From contig JAHFVD010000019.1 of the NCBI GenBank assembly GCA_023264735.1, forward strand, positions 41,130 through 105,129: DNA of 64,000 nucleotides, in the 5' to 3' direction. This stretch comes from Mycobacterium sp. (GTDB lineage: Bacteria > Actinomycetota > Actinomycetes > Mycobacteriales > Mycobacteriaceae). Below the pieces are notes generated by a model. That model was not told where the DNA came from. It did not search any database and was given only the letters and a program-made list of their open reading frames with translations. Positions 1 through 8,286 of this stretch are shown here, one piece after another (position 1 is the stretch's first letter; each line of letters opens with the position of its first letter). The position numbers were made by a program, and so were the translations under genes.

Positions 1-587
1 CGCCCCATGATCGCGCCCTTGGCCTGCTCGATCGCCCCGCGGGACTGCAGAACCGCCAGCATGTCGGCGATCGCGGTGCCGTCACCCTCGGCGCCTGCCG
101 ACACCATTGCCGCGGAGACGAGCTGTTCGTAGCCGATCAAGGTGGTCACGGTGCCTGCCGTGGCTGGGCGGTCCAGCACGCAGGACAACACGACCGTGCC
201 ATCGGCCTTCCACACGCCGGGCACCGCGACCGAACCGCGAATTTCCCGCCAGGCCGCACTGTGCTCGGGTATCCGGGACTCCATCGCGGGCAGGCTCAGA
301 TCCGGCCAGCGCTCGTCGGCCCAGAGATCCAGGCTCAGCACCGGCACCTGATGGACGAAGGCATCGATGACCGGACCGCCCAACCCGGCCAACTGGGCCT
401 CCACGACCTCACCGCCGTAGCCACGGGCGGCCAGGAGGGTCATCTCGTCCTCGTCGAGGCGCCGATCGTGCATGGTGATCGAGAGCCCGATGGCGTCCGG
501 CAAGTCGAGATGGACGCGTTCGAGGATCCGCTCGAACAACTCACCCTGCTGGGACAGGTCGCGCGGGTGGAATTCGGGCACAGGCAT
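1..587 (-). CDS. GAF-ANTAR antitermination regulator, 5' part (cut by window edge)
   Basis: Only the first ~195 codons are present; the 3' end lies beyond base 1. The protein begins MPVPEFHPRDLSQQGELFER. A GAF-like region of roughly 170 residues is followed at the window edge by LQSRGAIEQAKGAIMG, the hallmark opening of an ANTAR RNA-binding domain. GAF-ANTAR proteins are sensory antitermination factors common in mycobacteria; this is family knowledge. The ATG at 587 lies 10 bp past the stop of the STAS gene upstream, so the two are probably co-transcribed. No complete ORF can be closed here. Confidence 0.82.
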   Translation of the reverse strand, partial: MPVPEFHPRDLSQQGELFERILERVHLDLPDAIGLSITMHDRRLDEDEMTLLAARGYGGEVVEAQLAGLGGPVIDAFVHQVPVLSLDLWADERWPDLSLPAMESRIPEHSAAWREIRGSVAVPGVWKADGTVVLSCVLDRPATAGTVTTLIGYEQLVSAAMVSAGAEGDGTAIADMLAVLQSRGAIEQAKGAIMG

Positions 588-597
588 GGTGTTCGGC

Positions 598-909
598 TCA
601 CTCCTTGGTGACGACGGTGGCCACCCGGTCCAGACCCGAGATCGCCAACAGTGTCCTGATCGGCCCCTCCGACGCCACGATCATCGTGAGCTCGGTCGTG
701 GCGGCCAGGGCGAAGAGAGCGCGCACCGCGGCGCTGTCGCAATAGCTGACGTCGGCCAGATCGACGGTCAGCGTGGCGGAATCCGCAGTGGCCTTGGCCA
801 TCACATCCTGGAATTCGCCGACATTGGCCAGGTCGATCTCACCGGAGGCAACCACATGCGGCGACTCCCGATCCGCGACCACCGTGACCCGGAACTGGGC
901 CTCTGCCAT
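598..909 (-). CDS. STAS-domain anti-sigma factor antagonist-like protein
   Basis: A 103-residue single-domain protein. It has the STAS pattern: SGEIDLAN at residues 22-29, then the loop YCDSAAVRALF, where Ser59 sits at the position phosphorylated in SpoIIAA-type antagonists. Such proteins bind anti-sigma kinases or act in partner-switching cascades. It lies 10 bp upstream of the GAF-ANTAR gene, and its ATG overlaps the stop of the short ORF before it (TGATG at 911-907). That suggests one small stress-signalling operon. The partner kinase is not visible in the window. Confidence 0.85.
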   Translation of the reverse strand: MAEAQFRVTVVADRESPHVVASGEIDLANVGEFQDVMAKATADSATLTVDLADVSYCDSAAVRALFALAATTELTMIVASEGPIRTLLAISGLDRVATVVTKE

Positions 910-1058
910 CAGCGCAACTCCTTGAGCTTGTCGACGGTGGTTCCGATTTCGGTAGCAGCAACCGGCAACGCGGTCAGCACAACTCTAAGCCCGACCCCGC
1001 GGACCGGTGCCATCATCGTCGTGTCGGCAGCACAAAGGGCACCATATGCCTTTGCCAC
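909..1058 (-). CDS. short coupled ORF upstream of the STAS gene
   Basis: I chose a GTG start at 1058 because GGGAG lies 7 nt upstream; a longer frame would reach an ATG at 1115. The 49-residue product ends LPVAATEIGTTVDKLKELR. I do not recognise its family. Its TGA overlaps the ATG of the STAS gene by one base, as expected for translational coupling. It could be a genuine small regulator or the C-terminal remnant of a larger anti-sigma-type protein; the sequence alone does not decide. Confidence 0.45.
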   Translation of the reverse strand: MAKAYGALCAADTTMMAPVRGVGLRVVLTALPVAATEIGTTVDKLKELR

Positions 1059-1311
1059 GGAATATCTCCCGTCGTCTTCTTTACCCCCGACGACGCAATC
1101 GCCGCAGCTTAGCAAGCTTCGGTGCGGGCGGAGTGGTCAGCAAAGGCAAAATCTGCGATGACGTCACAATAAGTTGCAAACTCCGACGCCTTTCCGGTTT
1201 CACCCGAAGCACACCCGCCCCAGCCGTTAGGCTCAGCGCAGGGCCAGCGGGGGCACAGCGCTTCATCCTGATCGCGATGGGCCCGGCGGTAGAGAACTAG
1301 AGGGTGGATAG

Positions 1312-1755
1312 ATGCTCCGCGAATTCGTCATCGCAGCAGCCGTTGCGGGCACCGCGCTGGCAGTGGCGCCAACCGCCGCCGCCGACGAACCGCACGGGCC
1401 GTTCCCCGGTGATCCGCCGGGGATGAGCTACCAGGCCTACCTGAGCGCCCCGTGCTATCAGTGGGATCGGTTCGCGTTCGGCCGCGGCCCCGGTGGCGAG
1501 CCGTTGCTCTGCCGCTGGATTCCCGGCCAGTCGCCGATCGGCATGGACCGGCCGCCGGAGGGCGTCGGCTTCTGGGTGTTGTCGCCCAAGATCTACGGCG
1601 TGCAAGCCGTGGGCTCGCCATGCCCAGGGTCGCAGGCCGCAGCCCAGTCGCCCGATGGTCTGCCGATGCTGTGCCTCGGCGCCCAAGGCTGGCAGCCGGG
1701 ATCCATGCATTCCGGCGACTGGGGCAACGGAAACGACTTCTACCCGGCCAGCTGA
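1312..1755 (+). CDS. secreted hypothetical protein
   Basis: A 147-residue protein. A Sec signal peptide with a hydrophobic core (EFVIAAAVAGTALAVAPTAAA) and a likely cut after TAAA-DE is followed by a mature part rich in Gly, Pro and Trp with four cysteines, probably two disulfides. I recognise no enzyme motif. The ATG is preceded by GAGGGTGGATAG, an acceptable ribosome site. The gene ends at a strong inverted repeat and is convergent with the flavoenzyme gene. The general type (small exported cysteine-containing protein) is common in mycobacteria. Confidence 0.75.
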   Translation: MLREFVIAAAVAGTALAVAPTAAADEPHGPFPGDPPGMSYQAYLSAPCYQWDRFAFGRGPGGEPLLCRWIPGQSPIGMDRPPEGVGFWVLSPKIYGVQAVGSPCPGSQAAAQSPDGLPMLCLGAQGWQPGSMHSGDWGNGNDFYPAS

Positions 1756-1758
1756 AAA

Positions 1759-1798
1759 TGAGTGTGCCGCAAGGGCGAGAACCCTGACGGCACACTCA
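1759..1798. terminator. bidirectional hairpin terminator
   Basis: A perfect 11-bp inverted repeat (TGAGTGTGCCG at 1759-1769 and CGGCACACTCA at 1788-1798) encloses an 18-nt loop that contains a smaller AGGG/CCCT stem. It fills the 51-bp gap between two convergent stops, so it probably terminates both genes. There is no long U-tract, which is usual for mycobacterial terminators. Confidence 0.75.
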
Positions 1799-1806
1799 CA
1801 TTCGGC

Positions 1807-2934
1807 TTAAGCCGACGCGTTGAGCTCCTCGAGCCGGCCGGTGGCCTCGAGGTACTCCTGCACCCAGCGCTCGATCACCGTGGACGTCTTCTCGACCTTC
1901 GTGAACTGACCGACGACCTGACCGATCGGGTTGAACGCGACGTCGACGCTCTCGTTGGGGTACTTGTGCGTGGCAGCGACGGCCATGCCGGAAACCATGT
2001 ACTGCAACGGCATTCCGAGCGGCTTGGGGTTGCCCTCCTTCTCCCAGGCCTCGGTCCACTCGTTGCGCAGCATGCGCGCGGGCTTACCGGTGAACGAGCG
2101 GCTGCGGACGGTGTCGCGGCTCTCGGCCTTGGCGTAGGCGGCGTGCTGGACCTCGGTGTGCTCGGACTCTTCGACCATGACCCACTGCGAACCGGTCCAC
2201 GCGCCCTGGGCACCCAGCGCCAGGGCCGCGGCGATCTGCTGGCCGCTGCCGATACCGCCGGCGGCCAGTACCGGCACCGGCGCGACCGCCTTGACGACCT
2301 GCGGCCACAGCACGATCGAGCCGATCTCGCCGCAGTGCCCGCCGGCCTCGCCGCCCTGGGCGATGATGATGTCCACGCCGGCTTCGGCGTGCTTCTTCGC
2401 CTGCGACGGCGAGCCGCACAGCGCGGCGACCCTGCGGCCCTCATCGTGGATGTGCTTGATCATCTCCGTCGGCGGGGTGCCGAGGGCGTTGGCGATCAAC
2501 GTGCACTTCGGGTGCTGGAGCGCGACCTCGACCTGCGGGGTGGCGGTCGCCTCGGTCCAACCGAGCAGCCCCATGGCGTCGTCGTCGCTGTGCTCGACCG
2601 GCACACCGTGGTCGGCGAGGACCTTCTTGGCGAAGTCGATGTGCTCCTGGGGCACCAGGTCGTTCAGCGTCTTCTTCAGTACCTCGGGGGACAGGTCCGT
2701 GGCGTCCATGCCCTCGTACTTGTTGGGGATGACGATGTCGACGCCGTAGGTGTGGTCGCCGATGTTCTCATCGATCCACTTCAGCTCGATCTCGAGCTGT
2801 TCGGGGGAGAAGCCGACCGCACCGAGGACACCGAAGCCGCCGGCCTTGCTGACGGCGACGACGACGTCACGACAGTGGGTGAACGCGAAGATGGGGAACT
2901 CGATACCGAGCTCATCGCAGAGGGCAGTGTGCAT
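1807..2934 (-). CDS. nitronate monooxygenase-type NAD(P)H/FMN oxidoreductase
   Basis: A 375-residue TIM-barrel flavoenzyme of the 2-nitropropane dioxygenase family. FMN-phosphate-binding motifs are visible: AQGGEAGGH (192-200), AAGGIGSG (224-231) and GAQGAWTGS (241-249). The N-terminus starts directly with the first barrel strand (LCDELGIEFPIFAF). A KstR-type palindrome lies 34 bp upstream, pointing to steroid-responsive expression. The length and operator recall M. tuberculosis Rv1894c, which I remember as a KstR-regulated member of this family. The physiological substrate is unknown; a role in sterol degradation is inference from the operator. Confidence 0.85.
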   Translation of the reverse strand: MHTALCDELGIEFPIFAFTHCRDVVVAVSKAGGFGVLGAVGFSPEQLEIELKWIDENIGDHTYGVDIVIPNKYEGMDATDLSPEVLKKTLNDLVPQEHIDFAKKVLADHGVPVEHSDDDAMGLLGWTEATATPQVEVALQHPKCTLIANALGTPPTEMIKHIHDEGRRVAALCGSPSQAKKHAEAGVDIIIAQGGEAGGHCGEIGSIVLWPQVVKAVAPVPVLAAGGIGSGQQIAAALALGAQGAWTGSQWVMVEESEHTEVQHAAYAKAESRDTVRSRSFTGKPARMLRNEWTEAWEKEGNPKPLGMPLQYMVSGMAVAATHKYPNESVDVAFNPIGQVVGQFTKVEKTSTVIERWVQEYLEATGRLEELNASA

Positions 2935-2968
2935 GGTTCGGCTCCTTCAAGCGGGGGCATAAGCAGAC

Positions 2969-2982
2969 TGGAACGTGTTCTA
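2969..2982. promoter_or_regulatory. KstR-type operator upstream of the flavoenzyme
   Basis: TGGAACGTGTTCTA matches the TNNAACNNGTTNNA consensus of KstR, the TetR-family repressor of cholesterol catabolism. The symmetry continues outward (ACTGGAAC / GTTCTAGT) with one mismatch in eight pairs. It lies 34 bp before the ATG at 2934, where a repressor would block transcription. The match is visible in the sequence; binding is inferred. Confidence 0.78.
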
Positions 2983-3042
2983 GTTTAGTACGTCGGTGAT
3001 GTGCGATTTGCAGGTATCCACTATCAGCGAGCTGACGAATGG

Positions 3043-3513
3043 CTATCGGCCCAGCCAACCCAGCCAGAACACCAGAAACGCCAGCATGCCCAGCGCGCAC
3101 ACGATGTGGTCGTGGTAGATCGCCCGGGCCAGCCGAGTCTGTTCGACGGCGGTGTCGGTGCGCCGGCCCAGCCGCACCGCGTTCGGGACGGTACGGATCA
3201 GCGCGAGCACGACGGGGACGCCGGCCAGCACGGCCGAGACCCCGAGCAGCCATCCCGGGCTGGCCCCGAACACCGCTTCGGCGATCAGCGCACCCAGCAG
3301 AACGATCATCACAACGGCGATGAGACGGCCCATCGGCTGCGATGTCGTGGTGGCCCGGTGGTAGTAGCCGGCGATCGAGGCCAGCGCCGGCTCGGGAAGT
3401 TGCTCGACGCGACGGCCGGCGCCGCGGATCTGACTGTCGAAGATCAGGTCCATCCAGAGCACTGCGAGCAGAAAACCGCTGCATGCGGTCAGCAGACCGG
3501 TGAGCACACCCAT
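3043..3513 (-). CDS. four-helix integral membrane protein
   Basis: A 156-residue protein with about four predicted membrane spans: residues 3-25, around 62-80, around 85-105 and 138-154. Between them lie polar stretches such as RRVEQLPEPALASIAGYYHRATTTSQPMGR. No catalytic motif is evident. It stands alone on the minus strand, divergent from a small secreted protein gene. The function is not recognisable from sequence. Confidence 0.72.
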   Translation of the reverse strand: MGVLTGLLTACSGFLLAVLWMDLIFDSQIRGAGRRVEQLPEPALASIAGYYHRATTTSQPMGRLIAVVMIVLLGALIAEAVFGASPGWLLGVSAVLAGVPVVLALIRTVPNAVRLGRRTDTAVEQTRLARAIYHDHIVCALGMLAFLVFWLGWLGR

Positions 3514-3583
3514 CGCGCCTCCGCCCTTGAATCCACGCCGAAAGGAGTAGCGTTTGATTGTCTGCTTTTAGCGGGGGTGCGCC

Positions 3584-3862
3584 ATGATTTTCTCGAAGCT
3601 GGCGTTGGTCGCTGCAGCCGCTGTGTCCATGACACTCGCGCCCGTCGCCACGCCGCCGGCCACCGCGGCGCCGGGGTGCACGAACGGCGTCGTCCCGCTC
3701 AACCCGTACGTGGTGAACTGCGGTCTGCCGCCGCGCAAGAGTCAGGTGATCGGGGCGGCACCCGATGCCGGGGCGCTCATCGCGTGCCGCCACAACCCGA
3801 TCTGCTTGTCGTACTACGTGAATTACCCGGGCACCCTCATCGTCCCGGGCTATCGCCCTTAG
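3584..3862 (+). CDS. small secreted protein
   Basis: A 92-residue product with a signal peptide (KLALVAAAAVSMTLAPVATPPATAA, cut before PGCTNG). The mature part is about 60 residues and has four cysteines (CTNG, VNCG, ACRH, PICL), so two disulfides are likely. It ends in a tyrosine- and proline-rich tail, NYPGTLIVPGYRP. The family is not recognised. Its TAG overlaps the stop codon of the convergent membrane gene, leaving no room for a separate terminator. Confidence 0.7.
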   Translation: MIFSKLALVAAAAVSMTLAPVATPPATAAPGCTNGVVPLNPYVVNCGLPPRKSQVIGAAPDAGALIACRHNPICLSYYVNYPGTLIVPGYRP

Positions 3863-4200
3863 GTCTTGACGCCGCTGCGTCCGCCGACCACGAACGAACC
3901 GGCCACCGCCAGCACTCCGATCACGGCCAGCGGGATGGACCACGTCCGCCGGGAGGACACCGCCGACTGGCACTGCGCCACGAAGTCGGGGTGCTGGATG
4001 ATCTCGTTGAGGATCGGCACATTGGCGACAATGTTCTTGTCGTTGGCTGCGCGCGCCGCCGACAGGTCTTCGGAGAGCGCGTTGCCGCAGCCGATGCTGC
4101 CGCCGTTGCCGTCGGGGGTGGATACCGGCACCAACAGGGCGATCACTCCAGCAACCAAGAGCACCGCACCCACCAAGAGGATCAAGCGACGCGCCGCCAT
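3859..4200 (-). CDS. two-helix membrane protein with extracytoplasmic loop
   Basis: A 113-residue protein with one membrane helix near residues 5-26 (LILLVGAVLLVAGVIALLV) and one near 87-105. The loop between them is about 60 residues and holds two cysteines (GCGNALSEDL, AQCQSAV), suggesting a disulfide-closed external domain. It belongs to a type of small conserved mycobacterial membrane protein without assigned function. Its stop overlaps that of the convergent secreted-protein gene. Confidence 0.7.
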   Translation of the reverse strand: MAARRLILLVGAVLLVAGVIALLVPVSTPDGNGGSIGCGNALSEDLSAARAANDKNIVANVPILNEIIQHPDFVAQCQSAVSSRRTWSIPLAVIGVLAVAGSFVVGGRSGVKT

Positions 4201-4283
4201 GTCGGTGTCTCCTTACGCATCCGTCGAATAGGTGCTGCGGGACTACCCGGGCACTGCTGACGCCAAACGCGCGCGCACTCGAC

Positions 4284-5360
4284 CTACGGCTTGCTGAACA
4301 ACTCCACTTCGGATACCAGCGGCAGGTTCAGCGTGGTCCGGATGCCCGGCGGGGCGGCGATCACCGCGGGAATGGCGTTGACGATGCGGCCGGCGCCGGC
4401 CGCGATGGCGGCGTAGTTGTGGTCGCCCTTCTTGCTCGTCGGGCAGATGTCGACGACATAGGACGGCTCGCCGGTGATCTCCACCCGATACGAACCGCCG
4501 GGCTGGGCCGGTTGCGCCCAGTCGGGGCGCAGATCCTCACGCAGCCGGGTGACGTGCTCGACGACGATCGCCGCGTGGTCACCGACCATGCCCTTGATCT
4601 CGAAGCGCACCGCGGCAACCCCGCCCTTGGGGATGTGACCGGCGGCGACGTCGAAAGCCTCTGGGGCAGGCTCACGTTCGTAGCTCTCGGCGATCGAGTC
4701 CAGCGAGATGTTCAGCCCGGCGGCCAGCTGGCGGATGCCGCAGCCCCAGGCGATCCCGAGCACACCGGGCAGGAACAGCATCGGCACCTCGTCGAGTGGC
4801 TTGCCGAACCCCATGACGTCGAACATGACGGTGGCGCCGTCATAGGTCGCGTAGTCGGCGATCTCCATACAGCGCACCTGCTCGATGTTCTGACAGGTGC
4901 TGGCGAAGGCCAGCGGGATCAGATCCGTGATGAAGCCCGGGTCGACACCGTTGATGTAGATGCTGGAATTGCCAAGGCGGCCAGCCTCTTCCAACGGTTC
5001 GATGTACTTGTCGGGCATCGACTGCCACGGGAACTGCAACACCACCGGAGCCGAGCCGACGACGTTGATGCCGGCGGCCAGGATCTTGCGGACGTCCTCC
5101 ATGGCCTCGGGCATGCGGGTGTCGCCCATTGCGCAGTAGACCGCGCATTCGGGTTCTCCTGCCAGCACCGCGTCGAGGTCCTTGGTGGCCAGGATTCCGG
5201 TCTTCACGCCCAGGCCGGCCAACTCGCCCGCGTCCTTGCCCACCTTCTCGTCAGCGGACACGCACAGTCCGGTGAGCTCGAAGCCCGGGTTTTCGATCAG
5301 CTCTGATAGGGCTATCCGGCCGACGTTTCCGGTGCCGATGTGGGCAACGCGGATGGCCAT
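4284..5360 (-). CDS. DapB-like NAD(P)-binding oxidoreductase
   Basis: A 358-residue protein starting MAIRVAHIGTGNVGR. The ATG at 5360 is chosen over one 45 bp upstream because AGGAGA sits 4 nt before it. The Rossmann motif G9-T-G11-N-V-G14 opens a dihydrodipicolinate-reductase-type N-terminal domain. The rest matches the large actinobacterial family annotated as DapB N-terminus proteins, not true DapB, which is ~250 residues long. It is divergent from a FabG3-like dehydrogenase across a KstR-type operator, so a redox step on a steroid-derived substrate is plausible. The substrate is not known. Confidence 0.8.
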   Translation of the reverse strand: MAIRVAHIGTGNVGRIALSELIENPGFELTGLCVSADEKVGKDAGELAGLGVKTGILATKDLDAVLAGEPECAVYCAMGDTRMPEAMEDVRKILAAGINVVGSAPVVLQFPWQSMPDKYIEPLEEAGRLGNSSIYINGVDPGFITDLIPLAFASTCQNIEQVRCMEIADYATYDGATVMFDVMGFGKPLDEVPMLFLPGVLGIAWGCGIRQLAAGLNISLDSIAESYEREPAPEAFDVAAGHIPKGGVAAVRFEIKGMVGDHAAIVVEHVTRLREDLRPDWAQPAQPGGSYRVEITGEPSYVVDICPTSKKGDHNYAAIAAGAGRIVNAIPAVIAAPPGIRTTLNLPLVSEVELFSKP

Positions 5361-5418
5361 GAGTTCTCCTGACGTTCGGGGCTGCGGTGGGTTCAGTATG
5401 CGCATTCGGCGCCGAAAC

Positions 5419-5432
5419 TGGAACAGGTTCTA
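5419..5432. promoter_or_regulatory. KstR-type operator between divergent oxidoreductase genes
   Basis: TGGAACAGGTTCTA fits TNNAACNNGTTNNA at all fixed positions. It lies 58 bp from the ATG of the DapB-like gene and 36 bp from the ATG of the short-chain dehydrogenase gene, so one site could repress both. It shares the same flanks (TGGAAC..GTTCTA) with the site at 2969, which strengthens both calls. Confidence 0.75.
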
Positions 5433-5468
5433 CCTCGCGGCCCGGCGCTACCGGTAGCCTGACGCCTC

Positions 5469-6212
5469 ATGGGACGCGTAGACGACAAAGTGGCCATCAT
5501 CACCGGCGGCGCACAGGGGATGGGAGCCGCTGACGCGCGGATGCTCGTTGCCGAGGGCGCCAAGGTTGTGATCGGGGACATCCTCGACGACAAGGGCAAG
5601 GAACTGGCCGACGAGCTGGGCGACGCCGCCCGCTACGTGCATCTCGACGTGACCGAAGCCGATCAGTGGAAGGCCGCCGTCGAGACCGCGATCAGCGAGT
5701 TCGGCAAGGTCAATGTGCTGGTGAACAACGCCGGCATCGTCCAGGTCGCGCCGCTGAAGTCGCTCGACGTGGAGCGATGGAAGCGGGTCCTCGACGTCAA
5801 CCTGACCGGTGCGCTGTTGGGTATCCAAGCAGTGCTGCCGTCGATGAAGGAGGCCGGCGTCGGCTCGATCATCAACGTGTCGTCCATCGAGGGCATGCGC
5901 GGCGCCTCCTGGGTGCACGCCTATGTCGCGTCCAAGTGGGGCCTGCGCGGGCTGACGAAATCGGCGGCGCTGGAGCTGGCGCCGGACAACATCCGGGTCA
6001 ACTCGGTGCACCCCGGGTTCATCCGCACGCCGATGACCAAGCACCTGCCCGATGACACGGTCAGCGCACCGCTCGGCCGTCCCGGCAAGCCGGAGGAAGT
6101 GGCCACCTTCATCGTGTTCCTGGCCAGCGACGAGTCGTCGTTCTCCACGGGTTCGGAGTACGTGGTCGACGGTGGCCTGATCACGGACGTTCCGCACCGC
6201 GCGATGCCCTAG
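5469..6212 (+). CDS. FabG3-like short-chain dehydrogenase (hydroxysteroid dehydrogenase type)
   Basis: A 247-residue classical SDR. Visible features are the cofactor motif TGGAQGMG (12-19), GDILDD after the second strand (the Asp favours NAD(H)), NNAG (86-89), and the catalytic triad Ser139, Tyr152, Lys156. The sequence closely follows mycobacterial FabG3 (Rv2002), a 3-alpha/20-beta-hydroxysteroid dehydrogenase, over its full length apart from a shorter C-terminus. The KstR-type operator 36 bp upstream supports a steroid substrate. The exact position oxidised on the sterol cannot be read from sequence. Confidence 0.88.
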   Translation: MGRVDDKVAIITGGAQGMGAADARMLVAEGAKVVIGDILDDKGKELADELGDAARYVHLDVTEADQWKAAVETAISEFGKVNVLVNNAGIVQVAPLKSLDVERWKRVLDVNLTGALLGIQAVLPSMKEAGVGSIINVSSIEGMRGASWVHAYVASKWGLRGLTKSAALELAPDNIRVNSVHPGFIRTPMTKHLPDDTVSAPLGRPGKPEEVATFIVFLASDESSFSTGSEYVVDGGLITDVPHRAMP

Positions 6213-7043
6213 TCAGTCCTTGGGGCTACGGCGCACTCGCAGCGCCAGGGATGCGAACACCGCGCCAAGGGCGGCCCGGCCCAGCGCGGGGAAGTGCCCG
6301 ACCACATTGGCCGCACTATTGCGCCGGCCGGGGATGGTCAGGTGCAGCACCGGCCAGTCATTGGTGGCGGCCTTCGCCGCCAGGCCTGGGCGTGGGTTGA
6401 CCGGCCGGGGATGGCCGACGAGCGCCATCAGCGCGCCATCCTCGTCCCCGTCGGCGTAGAAGTAGCTGCCAGTCAGGTCGATCTCGTTCGCCGCGCAAAA
6501 CTGTTGCACCGCAGCGGCTTTCTGTCGCCCCCACACGATCGGCTTGTTGATGGTCCCGGTGAGCCGACCGTCGGCGTCGAGCTCGAAGGTGTTGCACACC
6601 ACGTGGTCGATGCCCAGCGCGCGGGCCACCGGCTCGGCGTGGATGGTCAAGGCCGACGAGCTGAGCACGACGGTGTGCCCGCGGGCCTGATGAGCGGACA
6701 CGACTTCGCGCATCAGCGGGTACACCCGCGCCGCCACCTGTTCGGCGTACAGGCGCTCGCCGATCTCGTCGAGCTCGACCAGAGACTCGCCGCGCAGATA
6801 GCCCGCGGCGCGGATCAGCAGCCGCTCGAACTGCATGCGGCCCAGCTTGTAGCGCAGCGAGGCCTCGATCACGCCCATGATCTCGCCGATCCGGGCCTGC
6901 CCGCGACGGACACGGTCGCTGGCGTGCGCGGTGGCGGTGAACCCGGCCACCAGGGTGCCGTCGAGGTCGAAGAATGCCCCCACCGCCGGCCCCGGTGGGC
7001 TACCGGCAATCTGCCCGAGCGGATCCGATGACAGGGTCACCAC
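6213..7043 (-). CDS. HAD-IB family phosphatase
   Basis: A 276-residue HAD hydrolase of the SerB-like IB subfamily. Motif I is FFDLDGTL with Asp26 and Asp28, motif II lies near VVLSSSA (125-131), the motif III lysine near Lys175, and motif IV is YADGDED (196-202). A helical cap follows motif I. The ~40-residue C-terminal extension is basic and hydrophobic (VVGHFPALGRAALGAVFASLALRVRR), perhaps membrane-associating. A GTG start at 7043 lies 4 bp past the stop of the FAD oxidoreductase gene, making this the last gene of the glycerol-type operon. The substrate could be a phosphorylated C3 compound, but that is only context. Confidence 0.82.
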   Translation of the reverse strand: MVTLSSDPLGQIAGSPPGPAVGAFFDLDGTLVAGFTATAHASDRVRRGQARIGEIMGVIEASLRYKLGRMQFERLLIRAAGYLRGESLVELDEIGERLYAEQVAARVYPLMREVVSAHQARGHTVVLSSSALTIHAEPVARALGIDHVVCNTFELDADGRLTGTINKPIVWGRQKAAAVQQFCAANEIDLTGSYFYADGDEDGALMALVGHPRPVNPRPGLAAKAATNDWPVLHLTIPGRRNSAANVVGHFPALGRAALGAVFASLALRVRRSPKD

Positions 7044-7047
7044 ACCA

Positions 7048-8286
7048 TCATGCCGATTTTCCCTGGAGGGTGACCGTGACCGGTCCGCCGTCGCGGGCGG
7101 CCCCGGCCACGATGCGGGCCGGAATTCGGAACATCCGGCCCGGCGAGGCGGGCCACGGCAGCCGCCGGCTGGCCAGCACGGTGCCGTCCTGGCGCGCGGT
7201 CACCACTGGGCTGCGCAGCAGCGTGTCGGTCCACGCCAGCAAGCGGTCGCGTGGGGGACCGCCGTCCCCGGGGCGCAGCAACCCCGGGCTGATCCAGCGC
7301 AACGGCGCCTCGGCGACCAGCCGCACCCCACCCTGGGGTGCGCGGTATCCCGCCAGATACGCGTCGATCTGTGCGGCGACGTGACGGCCGTCGAGGGCGG
7401 CGATATCGGCGGTATCCACCGGGTGCACCAGGTTGCCGATGGCGAACACGCCGGTTCGATTGGTACGCAACGCCGTATCGACCAGTGGAACCCCGCCGAT
7501 CGGGTCGATGTCCAGTCCGGCGGAGCGGGCCAGCTCGTGGTCGGGGATCCAGTCACCGGTCAGGATCAGCGTGTCGCAGTTGACGATTCGCCGCGCCCCG
7601 GTGTCGGTGTTCTCGATCTCGACCGCCCGAAGTGCCGGTGCGCCGATGATCCGGGTGACCCTGGTGCGGGTGGCCACCCGGACACCCAGCCCGGCCCTGG
7701 CGGCGGCGGTGAACGCAGAGTAGGACTCGGGCCGCTGGTGCTCGGTGGTCATCAGTACGACGCGGCACCCGGCGTGGCGCAGGGTGAGAACGGCCGAATA
7801 GCTGACGAGTTCGGCGCCGACGACGACCGCACGCCGGCCGACGCCACGCCCGTGCAGGTGCACCAGGTTCTGCAGGTGCCCGGTGGTGTAGATACCGGCC
7901 GGCCGATCCCCGGCGATGAGCCGGGCGGGCCTTGGCCGTTCGCGCGCACCGGTGGCCAGGACCACCGCGCTGGCCTCGATGATCTCCCGGCCGCGCGGGG
8001 AGGTGACGTCCAGCGCGCGCTCACCGGCCCAGCCGGTGACCATGGCGTCAGTGCGAATATCGGCACCCGCGCCCAGCGCCTGCGCCACCAGCCGTCGCGC
8101 GTAGTGCGGCCCACTCAGCATCGTCCGCAGGTCGCGGATGCCGTAGCCGGGATGGTCGCTGTGTCGCGGAATGCCTCCGGCGGACGATTCCCGTTCCAGG
8201 ACAACGACTTTGTGGCGACCGGCGAGCGCGGCCGCCGCCGTCAGCCCGGCCGGGCCGCCGCCGACTATCGCGATGTCGACGGTCAT
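7048..8286 (-). CDS. NAD(P)/FAD-dependent oxidoreductase, HcnB/GlpA-partner type
   Basis: A 412-residue flavoprotein. An N-terminal FAD motif, IVGGGPAGLTAAAAL (7-21), is followed by a second dinucleotide site around VVVGAELVSYSAVLTLRHAG and the FAD-closing ATG/GD motifs (VLATGARERPRPAR, VFAIGNLVHPVDTAD). Proteins of this type accompany a GlpA-like subunit as its electron-transfer partner. The start overlaps the upstream stop by 4 bp (8283-8286). No CxxC DUF1667 partner follows, unlike in some bacteria with this arrangement. Confidence 0.8.
   Translation of the reverse strand: MTVDIAIVGGGPAGLTAAAALAGRHKVVVLERESSAGGIPRHSDHPGYGIRDLRTMLSGPHYARRLVAQALGAGADIRTDAMVTGWAGERALDVTSPRGREIIEASAVVLATGARERPRPARLIAGDRPAGIYTTGHLQNLVHLHGRGVGRRAVVVGAELVSYSAVLTLRHAGCRVVLMTTEHQRPESYSAFTAAARAGLGVRVATRTRVTRIIGAPALRAVEIENTDTGARRIVNCDTLILTGDWIPDHELARSAGLDIDPIGGVPLVDTALRTNRTGVFAIGNLVHPVDTADIAALDGRHVAAQIDAYLAGYRAPQGGVRLVAEAPLRWISPGLLRPGDGGPPRDRLLAWTDTLLRSPVVTARQDGTVLASRRLPWPASPGRMFRIPARIVAGAARDGGPVTVTLQGKSA

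Noticed and set aside
1159..1166. TGACGTCA palindrome upstream of the STAS unit
   Set aside because: An isolated 8-mer with no known mycobacterial regulator of that pattern; expected by chance at this length of sequence.
1762..2988. A 408-codon + strand frame
   Set aside because: It mirrors the nitronate-monooxygenase gene on the other strand and has no recognisable motif.
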